DNA of 64,000 bases from Sipunculus nudus (lineage: Eukaryota > Annelida > Sipuncula > Golfingiida > Sipunculidae): positions 4,274,664 to 4,338,663 of the forward strand of contig CM049315.1 in NCBI GenBank assembly GCA_026874595.1. Reading direction: 5' to 3'. Position 1 is the first letter of the stretch. Each line of letters begins with the position of its first letter. The position numbers and the translations under genes were made by a program. The notes beneath the pieces are model-generated. The model saw only the letters and a program-made list of their open reading frames with translations. It had not been told where the DNA came from and ran no database searches. Positions 46,103 to 58,640 of this stretch are shown one piece after another.

Positions 46103-47899
46103 AACGTTACGCCATAACGTTATGTGGAATTGAGCTGAATACTACAATATCAGTTCGTTCAACCAAACTTAGAAAAATATATCTGCATGTGTTAAACTGA
46201 CACTGTTGCCATTAAACCATCCTGATGGACCGACATAAAACACAAAAATACAGCCGGCAACAGATATAATAGCTAGAAGTGGTAAGATAGTTCTAGTGGC
46301 GGTAGCGTGGAAAGTAAAAATATAGTGGCTGTTTTCACAGTAAATATCTGATATTCGCATTGTGAATTACAGTTAAAGTTGTCGAAATACTGGTAATATA
46401 AGAAATAATGGAAATACTGGTATATAATACTAGTTAAAGTGGCTGGTGTCCTCTGGAGACCTGAAAAGATATAACTGTGTCTTAATTTACCAGAAACAAC
46501 AGATAATTAATTAATAAATATAATACATCCCTACTGTATCCTAAAATACTGAAGTTATTTCTTTCACATGAAGGCTAAGACATTATCAATGCACTATAAT
46601 TTGCATAATACAGACATCGAGTTAACTATTACAGGCCGTGTCAATGAACTATCAGTAAATATCATGTTGTCAATGAGTTTGGCTTTACTTCGGCTTAGTA
46701 TACAATGCAACAGCCTTCTTGAAATTACATGCCACAATCTAACTTGCAGATTTATAATGAGCTACCATGGATGAAGGAGAAATCAGAACCTCAGCTAAAA
46801 TAACCATAACAATGGTATATTCCTGGTTACACATGTTACAATGTATATCAGCGGGCTTATTATGTGCCTAGTATTCACATTCAGTCACACATGACTGGTA
46901 ACAGCTCTAATGTATACACTAAACATATCTGCACATCACTGATCTAGCATCCCATGAAATAACCAGGTTCAATATAATCCTCCTAAAGTCATACAAGTTA
47001 TAAGGAAACATCATAGGACAGGTACAGTATAAAAGTTATACATATGTAATACCTGTGATTCCCTGATCAGCTATCCCAATCTTCTAGCCACAGTCACTTG
47101 CCAGCTGCGCTACATACACATGCAGTCCTAATAAACAATGATTCGTCTCATTAACTTCAAGAAGTTAATGTAGTGGATAGTCTTTAAATATGTGAAGTAT
47201 ATGACAGGTAACTCCATAAGAATGAATAATTCTAATAAATAACCACAAAAAAGATTACCAGTACGATGAAAGTAAAGTACAGGCACGTGTAAGGCTAATG
47301 CAGCAAGCCGGTGTCATCTAGCACAACCCTGCGTTTCATTTATCCACATGAATAGCTCTTAACGTTATCAGCAGTACAATTATGCTTTGGCAGTTACAAA
47401 GTTAGAAACCGATATTTAAACATGAAGCGAACATGACACTTGTCATACAGTATATAGTTTTAAACATCATAACTAAATGAACAAGATAAACACTTATCTG
47501 TGTACCACCACATCGTCGACCTATAACAGTTCGCTCGAAGTGTATACTAACTATGAATGTGTGTCTCTCATGGTAGTAACACCAATCAAACATGGTTACT
47601 TCAACCCAAATTACACTTGTTTAAGCATATTCAACTCGGTCACTGAGGGTTGCCAATGTTTAAGGTTTCTACGTTGCACTGCTCTCACACGAATTACTGG
47701 AGCTTCCACTGTTATCGCCAATCCCTCGATATCACATTGGTCCCGTGTATTAGCCTGTCCTTCCGCTTCGGAACCTATTTGGGGGTCTTGCACCTCCATT
47801 CGATATGGGATATAACGGTTCTGGACGATACACCATCCTTCAGCTTCATCCTCCGAGGCTGAGTCGTTTAGAATGTCTCATGGGTGATCCTACCCGCGT

Positions 47900-48990
47900 G
47901 CTTGGAGGGTAGAATGCTCCCAATCCAAAAGAGCATCCACAATTGTGGGTGTGTTAGGCGGATATGCCCTGAGTTCATTCCACTGCCACATCCACTTTCC
48001 GGTTCTTCCTGCAGTCTCTGTTTCTCCTGAGCTTAGATCAAGCGGTGTTCGCGGGTACCGTCCAAACAGGAGTTTAAAAGGGCTGACACCGGTAGGTAGA
48101 AGCGTTTGGTGTTGTGTTCTACGCAAACACGAGATCTCCCAGATGATCAGGCCATCGCTTCTTCTTCTGAGCTGGTTCTAGGGTACTCAGTAGACCGTGT
48201 AGAGTACGGCTGAACCGTTCTATCCGCCCATTTCCCTAGGGATGGTAGGGAGTTGTTCTAGACATGGAAACTCCGTAATAATAAACTCCGCATAAATGAT
48301 TGACACACTCGGACTCGAAGTTTCTCCCTTTATCAGAATTAAGTCATGCCGGCGATCAAAACTTACAAAACCAATGTTTCACCAATGTTTTCGCGACTGT
48401 ATTTGCTTGTTGGTCAAGTGTTGGAACGGCTACAGCCCACTTTGTGAATACCTCACTCATAATAAACACATTTTCTCTTCCGCCTGATGAGGATTGCAAA
48501 ACAATAATATTTACTGCTAAAACCTTATGTGACTGATCAGCTAAAAGGTGTCCAAGTGGTTGTCTCACTTTCTCTTTCTGTGCTATGACACATCTTGTAC
48601 AACGAGATACCATTTCACACTTTTCCAGTTTATCTTTAGACAACTTTCTTTCAACTTTCTGATTATCATGTCCAGGCGGTGAGGTGTTTCTCCACTGTTT
48701 AGCTATGCACAATGATGTCTTCTAGATAAAAAAATCTTGGACATGATCTGGTCTCTGAAAATGGACATCATTAACATTTGGAAAGTTGCTGGACTATTTA
48801 ATAAGGCAAACGGCATTCGTGTAAGCTGACATAGACCTAGGGGAGTCCTAAATGCCGTTTTCTCCTGGTCCTCCTAGGCTGCTTTAATTTTGCTATAAGC
48901 TGATACTGAGTCGATCCGTACAAGTAATCCAAAAGTTCACCAGTCTTGGATAAGAGGAACTGATGTCCTTTTTCGCCTGAAAATATATTA
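47900..48990 (-). pseudogene. Ty3/gypsy pol fragment (RT joined to integrase), decayed
   Basis: Minus strand, high to low coordinate: RT pieces [10 protein letters not shown] (about 48860) and [16 protein letters not shown] (about 48815-48770), then directly the integrase zinc-finger tail CTRCVIAQKEK, GHLLA, a core beginning with ENVFIMSEVFTKWAVAVPT and QANTVAKTLVKHWF, NSDKGRNFES (second catalytic Asp), TTPYHP and ERF (third catalytic Glu region), and SPFKLLFGRYPRTPLD. The RT thumb and RNase H expected between RT and integrase are missing, so there is an internal deletion. Several stops and frameshifts interrupt the frames. The integrase sequence differs from that of the element at 58.3-63.4 kb, so this is another lineage. 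Confidence 0.8.
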
Positions 48991-51650
48991 TGTCTTAATT
49001 TACCAGAAACCACAGATATTAAAATCCGATAACCATACACTGAGAGTTTCTATAATATAAGCCACGGTATATTTTCTTTGACTGCCTGTTTACTGCCTAA
49101 AAACAAGACACAGGATTCCACCATTTTCACACCAATAAGTATGTTACATGGTCTCGACAGCAACAAAAATTAAACGTGGATCATCAAATATCACTGCCTT
49201 TTAAACCAGCTGCATATCAGCATATCGCCCCACGGCCCCGTTTGTGATAAAACCCTTCACGTAACCCTGAGTAAAATCAGCGAAATGCTAAACGCTTGCA
49301 CAATCACTAAACCCCCGAAGATCAGATGTTGGTGTCTTACAAAGTACCTGCGCACCCCCCCCCCCCCCCTTCCCGTTTATTAAATCTTGGATCCGTCTCT
49401 GATGATTACATTTGTACCAAGTAAAAGAAAAGAGTTGAAAAGTGTTTATGCATTAAGTAAACGAATGCTTTTGTGTGCATGATAATCATTAATAGATGTT
49501 ATTGTCACCATGAACGTATATTCTTTGTTTATATCTATGTCAGAGATTAAGGTCGCCCGTGCGGGATCATTCAGGACAGGACTGTACATTTGAGCTTCAA
49601 GTTAGGAGATTGACATTTGACTAACGCTCTCCTGGCACTCAGACTATGGACTGGCTCCTTCATCTCTTACTTGTTTCTGCAACGAGATATAGTCACCTGG
49701 GCCTGTTTATCTAGATATAACTCCGTTGTGTTTATGTTTACATACGTGTTTGGAACCACCGACATTTTTATTTCTAAATACACTTTATATATTTAATTCT
49801 ATATACGATAAAATACATACATTTCATTTAGCATTATTAATGTGCAAATATTTCAGTAACTGTGTGATTTGATCTTTTTTTTTATTATCAATATAATTAA
49901 AATAATTATACATTTAGATTTTGCTTATAATGTACCTGTAAGGCTCCGTTTCCTGGCACGACATAACGAGCGCTTAAGTGTGCTGAAGAAAAAAATCAAA
50001 TGCTGAATGAATTTCCATGTGCGCGGATCTATTGGCCTTGTCAGCCACAATGACGTCATAAAAATTTAAACTAGCAAAAAATAATGCAAATTTCCGAGCG
50101 GGGTGAACGTTTTTTCGTGAGATATAGATTACATAATTTGAACAGTCTTTGTTCTAGCGAAAAAAGATGATGTGTGATGCAAACATTGAGTTTGTGAACG
50201 GTGAAACATTTCAATCAGCTGGTTTAACGTTATTTACTTGCATGACGTATATTAATCACCCTTTGATCAAAATCCTGATAATATTCCGGATCTTGTGATT
50301 AAGATCAAGATTCGTGTTGAGAATTTCCATATGCCGGCGCGGCAGCATGCATGTTTTCTCCTCTGTTGCTTCCGGATACCATGCATGCCGCTTGCGGAAC
50401 CGGTAACAAGTGTTGTATGTAGCGTTTCGTTTGCCGGAATCTAACATTATTTAGTTGGTCAAAACCGATTTTATCCGCATTACGCATTTGGAAGATAAGG
50501 AATCTAAGCTTTAGTTGTTTTATCCTTTAATTGTAGCTCAGACGTGCAGGCGACATATCACAAACAAACTAGACGATCATAGGTCAAGCGCTTGCCGGAA
50601 AGTGATATATAACATACAGCCAGAGAGACAGAAAGACAGGGGAGCAAGTGAAAACAGTAATTTGAATGTCCTGAGAGAGCAGAAACAATAGCACTTTTAT
50701 GTTCTTATGTTGAAGTTGATAAGTCGCGGACGAACGGACAGACAGAACATATTTCCTGGTTTTATTTTAACGGTATTCCTTTCAGAAGCCTTGAAAAAAA
50801 CAATGAAAAAAGTAAGACATGTCAGACCAAAGAACAAGCAGAAAGGAGAAGTTGACAAAAACAGACTAACAGACAGACATACTGAGAGACTGAAACCACT
50901 TGGATGACAGGTGACCAGGCGTCATGATGGAGAATGCATAGACAAATATAATGAGCTATAGTTTGTTTAGATAGGACAGAATTTGACGAAGTTATGAGCA
51001 AAAGAACATTTTAGGGTTTTCAATGACCTTGACCTTGACCTTTGACCTATCTCAATTAAAAACAGGAGACTTATAGGAGTTTTATTTTTCGGTCAACTGT
51101 ATAATTTTTTAGAGCGATTGCTCGAGAATTGTGGCCTATTCAGCAAAAAAAGTGAAATATTAACGAGAAACTGTACGGGATTTCGTGAGATTTTGTAAAA
51201 TAAAAGTCGAGTGATCCAGAACACTAACCCAGTGGTAATATAGCAAACAAAAATAGAAATTTCTAACTTTAAAATTGACAAAGTTAAAAAAATTAGACCC
51301 CATATTTTGTAATATCCTGAATTTCCCCTAAAATATATGTAACCATGGTATTAGCAGATTGGTACAGCTACACATCGGAGGAAGGCCATGGAATGTCGAA
51401 TAAAATGAGCTAGAGTTTATGCAGCTACGGTAAATTTTGAGGAAGATATAAAAATGTTGTGTTTTTTATTACCTTGACTTTTGACCTATTTACTCTTATA
51501 GACATTAGACTTCAAGAACGTAAGGTGTTCTATCAACAGTATAACATTAATTTGACGACAGCTGACAAATAGACGGACATACTGATGCACTGACACATCT
51601 GAGATGACAATTGATTTATTCATCTCATGAAAAAAGCATAGAGGAACAAA
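48991..51650. other. Non-coding stretch with diffuse repeats
   Basis: A poly(C) run at 49357-49369. 50930-51330 and 51350-51650 are two diverged copies of one repeat (AATGAGCTA, CCTTGACCTTTGACCTAT, GGAGACTTATAGG / AGACTTCAAGAACGTAAGG); a third related piece flanks the foldback element at 53476-53640. No gene seen. Confidence 0.45.
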
Positions 51651-51657
51651 ATGAGCT

Positions 51658-51665
51658 GTAGTTTA
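51658..51665. repeat. 8-bp target-site duplication, left
   Basis: GTAGTTTA, identical to 53468-53475. Confidence 0.8.
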
Positions 51666-53467
51666 GGGACCTTCTAAACGTCGAAAAGTACCGAAAAGTA
51701 CCGAAAAATTACCGAAAAGTACCAAAAAATTACTGAAAAGTACCGAAAAGTTACCGAAAAGTAACTGAAAAGACTTTAAAGCACATTTTAATAATGTTAA
51801 CACTACAAATAACAAAAAAATAGGTTCAGACTGTCAGTAAAGTTAGCAAATTGTGTTTTTCTCTTTTATAGGAAGATGAAAATGACTGAAAAGCACCATA
51901 AAAAGACAAAATGTTATCAAATAAGTACTAAAAAACAAAAAGTACTGAAAAGGTTCCCAAAAATACTGAAAAGTTACTAAAAAGTTCTGAAAAGTACCGA
52001 AAAGTAACTGAAAAGATACCACAGTGTACCGTAAAATTACCGAAATCACTATAAAAGCTTGTTTTACATGACATTAAAATACCAAAGTGTGCTACATGCT
52101 ATTTATTCAGCACTGGATAAATATTTAGTCTTGATATATCCTTAAATACCTGATATTACTTAGTGAAATATGTTACTTAGTGAAATATGAACCTATTGTT
52201 TTTTTTGTAGTGAGTGCTTTGCCATTATATGTTTTCAGTGTGAGAGATAATATAATCAAATTCCTTTTCATCCTAAGTGTTTACTCACTGACTTGAAATT
52301 AAATGTTCTTGCTTTGGGTGTTTTGTCATTTAAGAATTATATTATTTACCAAATGGATTTACATAAAATATTCCATATCAGGTACTTAACCTTTCAATGG
52401 TCTAAAATGGACATATTTGGTTTGAAATGCATTCTGATTTCACAATACATTAAACATTCAAAGGTTTGCTGCTCTTGGTTTTATTTATTTTAAAGTTATG
52501 GCTACCTCTGTCATTAGGTTTTACCAGTATATACTGTTAAATACTGCCAAGAGAATAAATATCTGTTCAATATTTCAAATGATGTTCCCATTCAAATCAG
52601 CTTTAAAATTGAATTAGGCATCTAAACTGTATAATGAGCAGATATTCCAAAATAAAATTGATTATTTTCAATAAAGTACTTCAGTAACTTTTAAGTGATT
52701 TTTCGGTTACCTTTCTTTAAATTTTTAATATTTTAATATATGATAACATTTTGTCATTTTATAGTACTTATCAGTTATTTTTTTATAATTCTATAAAAAG
52801 AGAACACAATTTGGTAATTTTTGGGGTTTACATTATTTAAAAATTGCTTTTATAGTTGTTTCAGTTACTTATTGGTACTTTTCAATGACTTTTCGAGACT
52901 TTTCAATACTTTTTTGTAATTTTTCAGTACTTTTTGGTATGTTTTAGTATGTATTTGATAACACTTTCTCACTTTTTGGTACTTTTCAGTCACTTCTCAT
53001 CATCCTTTATAAAGGGTTTCAACAAAATTTGCTGAATTCAATGACAGTCTTAAACAACCTTTCGGTAATAATGTTTTATAATATATATAAAAAAAATACT
53101 TTAAAAAGTCCTTTCGGGAATTTTTCAGTACATCGTGGTAACTTTTCAGTTACTTTTCGGTACTTTTCAGATACTTTTGGAACTTTTCATTAATTTTCGC
53201 TATTTTGGTAACTTTTCAGTGCTTTTTGGTATTTTTTTAGTACTCATTTGATAACATTTTGTCACTTTATGGTGCTTTTTAGTCACTTCATCATCCTTTA
53301 TAAAGGGTAAAAAAGAGCACAAAATTTGCTAACTTTACTGAAAAAGGTGCTTTTAAAGTCTTTTCAGTTACTTTTCAGTAACTTTTCGGTAATTTTTCTG
53401 TACTTTTCGGTAACGTTTCGGTACTTTTCTTTAAATTTTCGGTACTTTTCGGTGTTTAGAAAGACCC
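51666..53467. mobile_element. Foldback-type TIR element with 8-bp TSD
   Basis: An 1802-bp element starting GGGACCTTCTAAACG and ending with the inverse of GGGTCTTTCTAAACA. The left arm (51666-52060) pairs over about 400 bp with the right arm (53090-53467): CGAAAAGTACCGAAAAGTAC, AACTGAAAAGACTTTAAA, CAGTAAAGTTAGCAAATT, AAGCACCATAAA and ACAAAATGTTATCAAAT occur in matching inverted order. The right side has two further diverged copies of the arm in tandem (about 52690-52840 and 52860-53060). GTAGTTTA flanks both ends. Eight-bp duplications occur in hAT, P, Zisupton and Merlin superfamilies; the TIR does not decide among them. No transposase frame exists, so it is non-autonomous. Confidence 0.75.
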
Positions 53468-53475
53468 GTAGTTTA
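53468..53475. repeat. 8-bp target-site duplication, right
   Basis: GTAGTTTA, an exact match of 51658-51665. Confidence 0.8.
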
Positions 53476-53794
53476 TGTAGATCGGCCTCTGTATGTCGAT
53501 GTTATGACGAATATATATTTTGTTTACATTTTTTATGACCTTGACCTTGTCCTATGGCCTATATTGACAAATAAACGATAGGCTTCCAGGACTTTCGGTT
53601 TTCATCGTGTCACATCGTGACAAACAGACATACGCAACTGACCAACATGCTTGTCAGAAATCTTCGATTTCCGTCAAGCAATAATTGGGTATCACTCAGA
53701 TGAAGCCGGGGCGGGTGTGGTGGGGACCTCTACATTAACAAGAAATGGGGATGACTATTCACCAAGCAGTACCAAAAGGTTCGGTAGACATTTA

Positions 53795-54445
53795 AACAAG
53801 TGACCCATGGGTCATGACGCTCAGCTGAATTTGACATGTTTACATGTGATGCATGTATTAATTATTGATGTTATGATCTGGTAAAAAATATATATGTTAA
53901 GGAACCTTGAACAATGGGTAGAATGACTCCGAGAGTGCTCATAGTCCCTAGAAAATACATAACAGCAAGTATATTTTACTAGGAACTCCCCTGATACTAA
54001 GTTAGAAGTTTTACCTTAAACGGATGGCTATAGGGTACTCAAATCACCTTGTTACACACAGCTAACATAATATAGGTCACAGTGACCATATTTTGGATGT
54101 TAATTGAGACAATACAATGACCGCCCTATATAAAACACTATATGATCAATATTTATGGAAAGAATCATGGCAAACAATGCATAAGTCATTCAGATATAGG
54201 AGCTTAAGTATCAAATTTTTATTTATTTTGGAGGGGGGGGGGGTACTTACGAGCACCATAGATCAGAGGATATAGGTCACAGTGACCTAATTTCAGGTTT
54301 CCAAGGACATTTTTTATGGACCTCCATGGGTTCCAGTTAGAAGTTTCTAGGTCCAGCAGTCACGATTTGTGCTCTGTTAACGGAGGGACACACTGACGGA
54401 CGACGGACAACAGAAAAAGAGTGATCGCTGACTAGGATATAAATG
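53795..54445. repeat. Dispersed family C copy
   Basis: Begins near AAGTGACCCATGGGTCATGA and ends near GACGGACGACGGACAACAG. It contains CATAGATCAGAGGATATAGG and AATTTCAGGTTTCCAAGGAC, which recur at 63540-63600 and 63935-63990. Confidence 0.6.
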
Positions 54446-54453
54446 AGAGGAAA

Positions 54454-54547
54454 CTTTAAAAAGTCCTTTCGGGAATTTTTCGGTACATTGTGGTATCTTT
54501 TCAGTTACTTTTCGGTAATTTTCAGACACTTTTGGAACTTTTCAGGA
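54454..54547. repeat. Fragment of the foldback element arm
   Basis: AACTTTAAAAAGTCCTTTCG, GGAATTTTTCGGTACAT, CTTTTCAGTTACTTTTCGGT and ACTTTTGGAACTTTTCA match 53095-53190 in order. It is a partial second copy about 1 kb downstream of the full element. Confidence 0.7.
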
Positions 54548-54887
54548 AGCTTGTGCTACTGCCCTATCACGCAGTCCAAAACCTGAATGGGTTTCTGCAG
54601 ACGTGGGCCCATATATGCTTAGGTTATGGTTTATTTAGAGAGCTATAAAACACAGAGGCGGTTGCCTTCACCAAACGTCTTTTGTAAAAGTTCACAAAAG
54701 ATATAAACTTTAGAGAGAACATCTCTAACAGGCCGCACATGCAGCATATTGCAAGTTATTAAAGTTATAAAGGTCAATCTTTTCATACAAGGCGTGGTTC
54801 CTGTCGAATTCTTTAATTTAAGAAAATCCCCAAAGTTTTCTTAACAGACGGCCATGTAGAGCAGTCAGCATGCTCGAAAAAAACCTA

Positions 54888-55181
54888 TTATGCATTAATT
54901 TCGCAAACACTGTTGAAAGCGGAAATGCAATTTGCATCATACCAGGTATAAAAGCGATATACGACTAAACCGAGGCAGTTCTCTGTATGTTTAAAGTCGT
55001 TTGGTTCCCCTTCAAACCACGCGGTGAAGGTCACAGGATTTCCGGTGGTCAGCCATACCCACTCGTTTTCAAAAGCTCTGTCTGAACCAGATGTCCAGAT
55101 ATAATCCGTTTGTTCTGATAAGAGGTATGAGAAATATTATAGTTATGCATTAAATTTAATGAATAAAAATACATAGGCATT

Positions 55182-55236
<55 letters not shown>

Positions 55237-57193
55237 CTGCTGTTATAATCTTATTAACTAGTGTTAAAATAAGATTATGAGAGAGAGAGAGACAGACAGA
55301 CAGACAGAGAGACAAACAGACAGACACAGACACACATGCAGACACAGAGAAGGATAGAGAGAGAGAGACAGATAGACTCATGGAGCTGGCAGAAAATAAA
55401 CATAAAACAGTTGAAATGCAGTGCATGGGCATAAGTCCTGTTAAATAAGGTCGCCGTAACTTTGAGCTGATTTTTTTATCGGAATAAATTCTCATTTCAT
55501 CGGAGAATAACTGTACTGTATACAAACGGGAATCCAGATTTATCAGGAAATTCCTTATGTGTGTCTATTCTTCTTTTGTTTCAATGCTGAGGAGGTCACC
55601 CCCAGAATACTGACAGAATATCCGGGCATCATTCCAGTCGTCTCTTGAAAGAACCACCCTGTAACAAGAAGCATGAATGTGGATATCAGTTTCGTGGGGT
55701 CGAAAATAGTGTCCATAACCAACCGGACAAGCTGAAAATGCAAGGATAATTCAGAATTAATTTTGTATTTTTTATATAATAAAACGCTCCTGACGCCAAT
55801 AGGAATCTGCACAAAGAGCTCAGTTTCATGCATTTAGAAACCTTAATATGTTTTTTTTTTTTCAATTGTACATAGGCTTGGGGAAGGTTCGAAAAATATT
55901 AAAAAAAAACCCAAGAAAATCACATATGATCAAGACCACAGCAGGATATAATCCTCTTCGCATAAATAATCTAATATAAGTGACTTTTATTGATCACAAT
56001 TTACCATCAGTGGCAAACAAGAAGTTAATCAAAATAATTTATATATCACGATTAAGATAAAGAGATACGCCAGATTATCAAAAAGATATTTAAGTAGTGT
56101 TACATACTTCCACAAGTAGTCCCTGGATTCCGGGCTTGCATGCAGGTGTTTTGAATCGTCCAATATGCAGAGGTTCCCTGAAGCAAATATGGCATCACAG
56201 TTTGGATCTTTCTGTCTGCTACACAGACTCAGACATGCTGCTCGAGACATCTGCTTTAAGTGAACACGTTTCAGTTCCCTGGCTGATCGGTGGGATGGTA
56301 GGTCTCCCTCTGTGGTCGCACATACTAATAGGAAATACAATCATGAATATAGGCCAATTGTATAAAAAAGTATAGAACAACCTCATAAATCTCTATGAAT
56401 GTATACGATAAGTTTTTTTTAAAATAAGATTCATGATAACTTGCAAATGCCAACAGTACACGCAATTGATCATCTTTTTTACCACTTCGTGCATTTTTGA
56501 AAGTCTAATTAAATTATATTTAAAATCTTATATGAAATTAAAATAAAGTATCATGTACCAAATGGCACAGAAATCAATAAACACCACGTTTTATTGCGTT
56601 TTATTTTGATGTTATTGGCGAATTATTGAACAAATTTTCTAGTTGAATTCTTTAAAATATTATTTTTAACCCGCCTGCTTTTGTAGTTTATGTATAATTG
56701 CCTGAATACAAGATACTTAACTTATATTAAAGAAATACAACGAACTTTTGTAGGTTGGATATTCATTGTTGAAGATTCAGAGCTCATATTTTTCTTTTTA
56801 AATTGTCTATATCTCGATATGTTGGATATTGTCTGATTTTTGTTATATTACAGAAGACGCATCACCAGAGAACCCATCCCTAAATTTGCAAAAGGATTTA
56901 ATCAAATTGATAGCATGAGTGCCAAGTAATTAATGGGCATTGTATAGCTTGCACAAATTACACAAACAAATCGGCCTTTAATATTCCAATTTATAATAAC
57001 CATTTTATCGTGTATATTTCCTTGTTGCTTGGGTGTAAATTAGATGAAAGCAGTTAGTGTTTGATTGAAAGTGAACAGTGTAAATTTACAGTTACACCGG
57101 CGCAACATTTTTTTGCTAATTATAAACTTCAATGACCAACTTACAAGCGGCCTGGACCAGACATGATGCAACCATTAGGACTAAAGCCACCAT
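54888..57193 (-). CDS. Secreted PAN/apple-like plus C-type lectin protein (possibly broken)
   Basis: Exons (minus): 57193-57145, signal peptide MVALVLMVASCLVQAA, donor GTAAGT; 56324-56108, a PAN/apple-like module with six Cys and CDAIF..GNLC, donor GTATGT; 55731-55570, the N-terminal half of a lectin domain (CPVGYGHYF, SCYR, WNDARIFCQ, GGDLLSIETKE); 55114-54888, the C-terminal half (YIWTSGSD, WVWLTTGNPVTFTAW, EPN, ENC, WYDANC, VCE) ending in TAA. The lectin domain has the six Cys of long-form CTLDs. EPN suggests mannose-type specificity, but WYD replaces WND, so calcium-dependent sugar binding is doubtful. Two problems exist: exon 2 ends in phase 2 or 0 while exon 3 needs phase 1, and exon 3 ends at GAAG|AATAG without a GT donor, with TAG in frame directly after. 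A missed small exon, a non-canonical donor, a truncated product or a pseudogene could each explain this. Likely role: extracellular recognition. Confidence 0.65.
55185..55234. repeat. (AT)n microsatellite in lectin-gene intron
   Basis: Perfect AT run of about 25 units in the intron between the two lectin-domain exons, followed by GAGA/CAGA-rich sequence at 55277-55375. Confidence 0.97.
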
Positions 57194-58325
57194 GGTGTTA
57201 TAATTTTATCTTCCACACACCGTCGACATAAGTGTTGGGTATCTGCTGTCACAGGGTCGGACGTGGTCGTGGCTGATTGGTTTGTATCTACAATCAATAC
57301 TTATTAGACTCAATACCCATTAACCTTTTTTCCCCCAAAATGATGGACAATCCCTTTGCACCCATTTCTTATATCAGCATGTAATAATGGTTAATCTCCC
57401 AATTTATCAAGATAATTCTTTTGCATGATGTTTAAATGAACACAATTTCAACAATTCTGGAAACAATTGTACCACGTAAACTCTCAAATCAAGCAAGTGC
57501 TTTAGTTTCTATTTATATTTAAAATACCGCGTCATGGATAAAATAAAAAATAGATCCACATATCAAAAAGAAATCCCCTCAAAGTTCACAATAATATCTT
57601 GAAATACTTATTTAAGAAATGTGATGTTTACATGTTTTAACTGCTTTAATGTCTCATAATCTTATTAAGAATTCTTGCCTTTCCTAGAATAAATTTCTTA
57701 TCCTACTCCGTTAAGCAATACTGCAAATCGTTTTTCCAACAATACACACAAGTGTAACATTTAAAAAGAAATAAATAACTAGAAATATGCAGTCTCAGGA
57801 ATTCAAAACTCCTCCATTTGAACGTTGCTTAATATGTGATGCTCCCCAAAACCTGCTTGCATTCTCTTATTCGGCCCATACTCCAAGGTTTATTCGTGTA
57901 TAAGTGAGTGTACACTTGTGAATATTCCTGGAAGATATTCCTATATCCGGATCATTTGCAAGATCCACAGCAAAATCTAATCGATTCTTCATTTGTAAAT
58001 TCCTAAATGCCTTGAAATTTTATATTGTGAATACAAACACACACACACGAACGGAAATAAACGCGTACCATAGTAGCAGCATGGCGGTAAGTGGAAAGGC
58101 GGAAACGCCTGAAAAAATACACAGAGTTAAAGCGTGGAATACATCGGCAATTAAGATCATAAGATAACGTTGACTCTGTACAGTAACAATGGAGACCGGT
58201 GTGACTGCAACAACTATAGAGGAGAACCTCTCCTCCGCTTTACAGCTATGATTGTACCGTTTTTACCGACTTCCCAAGTCTATTTTTATTTCCATGGGAG
58301 CTACAGATCTCCAAATCTGCCTGGG
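57194..58325. other. Non-coding stretch upstream of the lectin gene
   Basis: Presumably contains the promoter of the minus-strand lectin gene. No convincing TATA box lies at the expected spacing. A short (AC)n is at 58037-58048. No gene seen. Confidence 0.4.
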
Positions 58326-58640
58326 CGATAACCGGGCTAGTACGAAATTATGGGGGGGGGGGGGGGGGGTGGGGGGGTCCGTCACAGGCGAGGGCAGAAA
58401 AAACTGACACAGACCAACCGGACAAAAAATGTTTATTACACAAACTTTCAAACAGTGGTTTCCTTCTTTCACTTCCTCTGTACGGCCTGCACACAGCTGT
58501 CAATCATCTGACGCAAACACTCACCAGCGTTCCAAAATCTCCCTCATAAAAACGCAAACGTTCTGTCTCCGTCTCGCCTAGATTGGCCCATCCTCTTAGC
58601 CCCTCCTCCGCGTAGACTGGTTATTGCTCAGTTCACCACA
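58326..58640 (-). repeat. 3' LTR of Ty3/gypsy element
   Basis: About 315 bp. On the minus strand it begins TGTGGTGAACTGAGCAATAA right after the polypurine tract and ends GCCCGGTTATCG, where the last dinucleotide appears mutated from CA (the 5' LTR ends GTTATCA). It contains AATAAA at 58432-58437, then the stretch TTTTCTGCCCTCGCCTGTGA shared with the 5' LTR. A G-run (plus strand) at 58352-58377 lies inside. Confidence 0.75.

Noticed and set aside
55260-55380. GACAGACAGA-rich stretch as a minisatellite
   Set aside because: It is an imperfect simple-sequence tract next to an AT microsatellite, with no fixed longer unit.
55555-55833. 92-codon minus frame spanning the lectin exon
   Set aside because: It is in the wrong phase; the lectin motifs (CPVGYG, WNDARIFC) are in another frame of the same segment.
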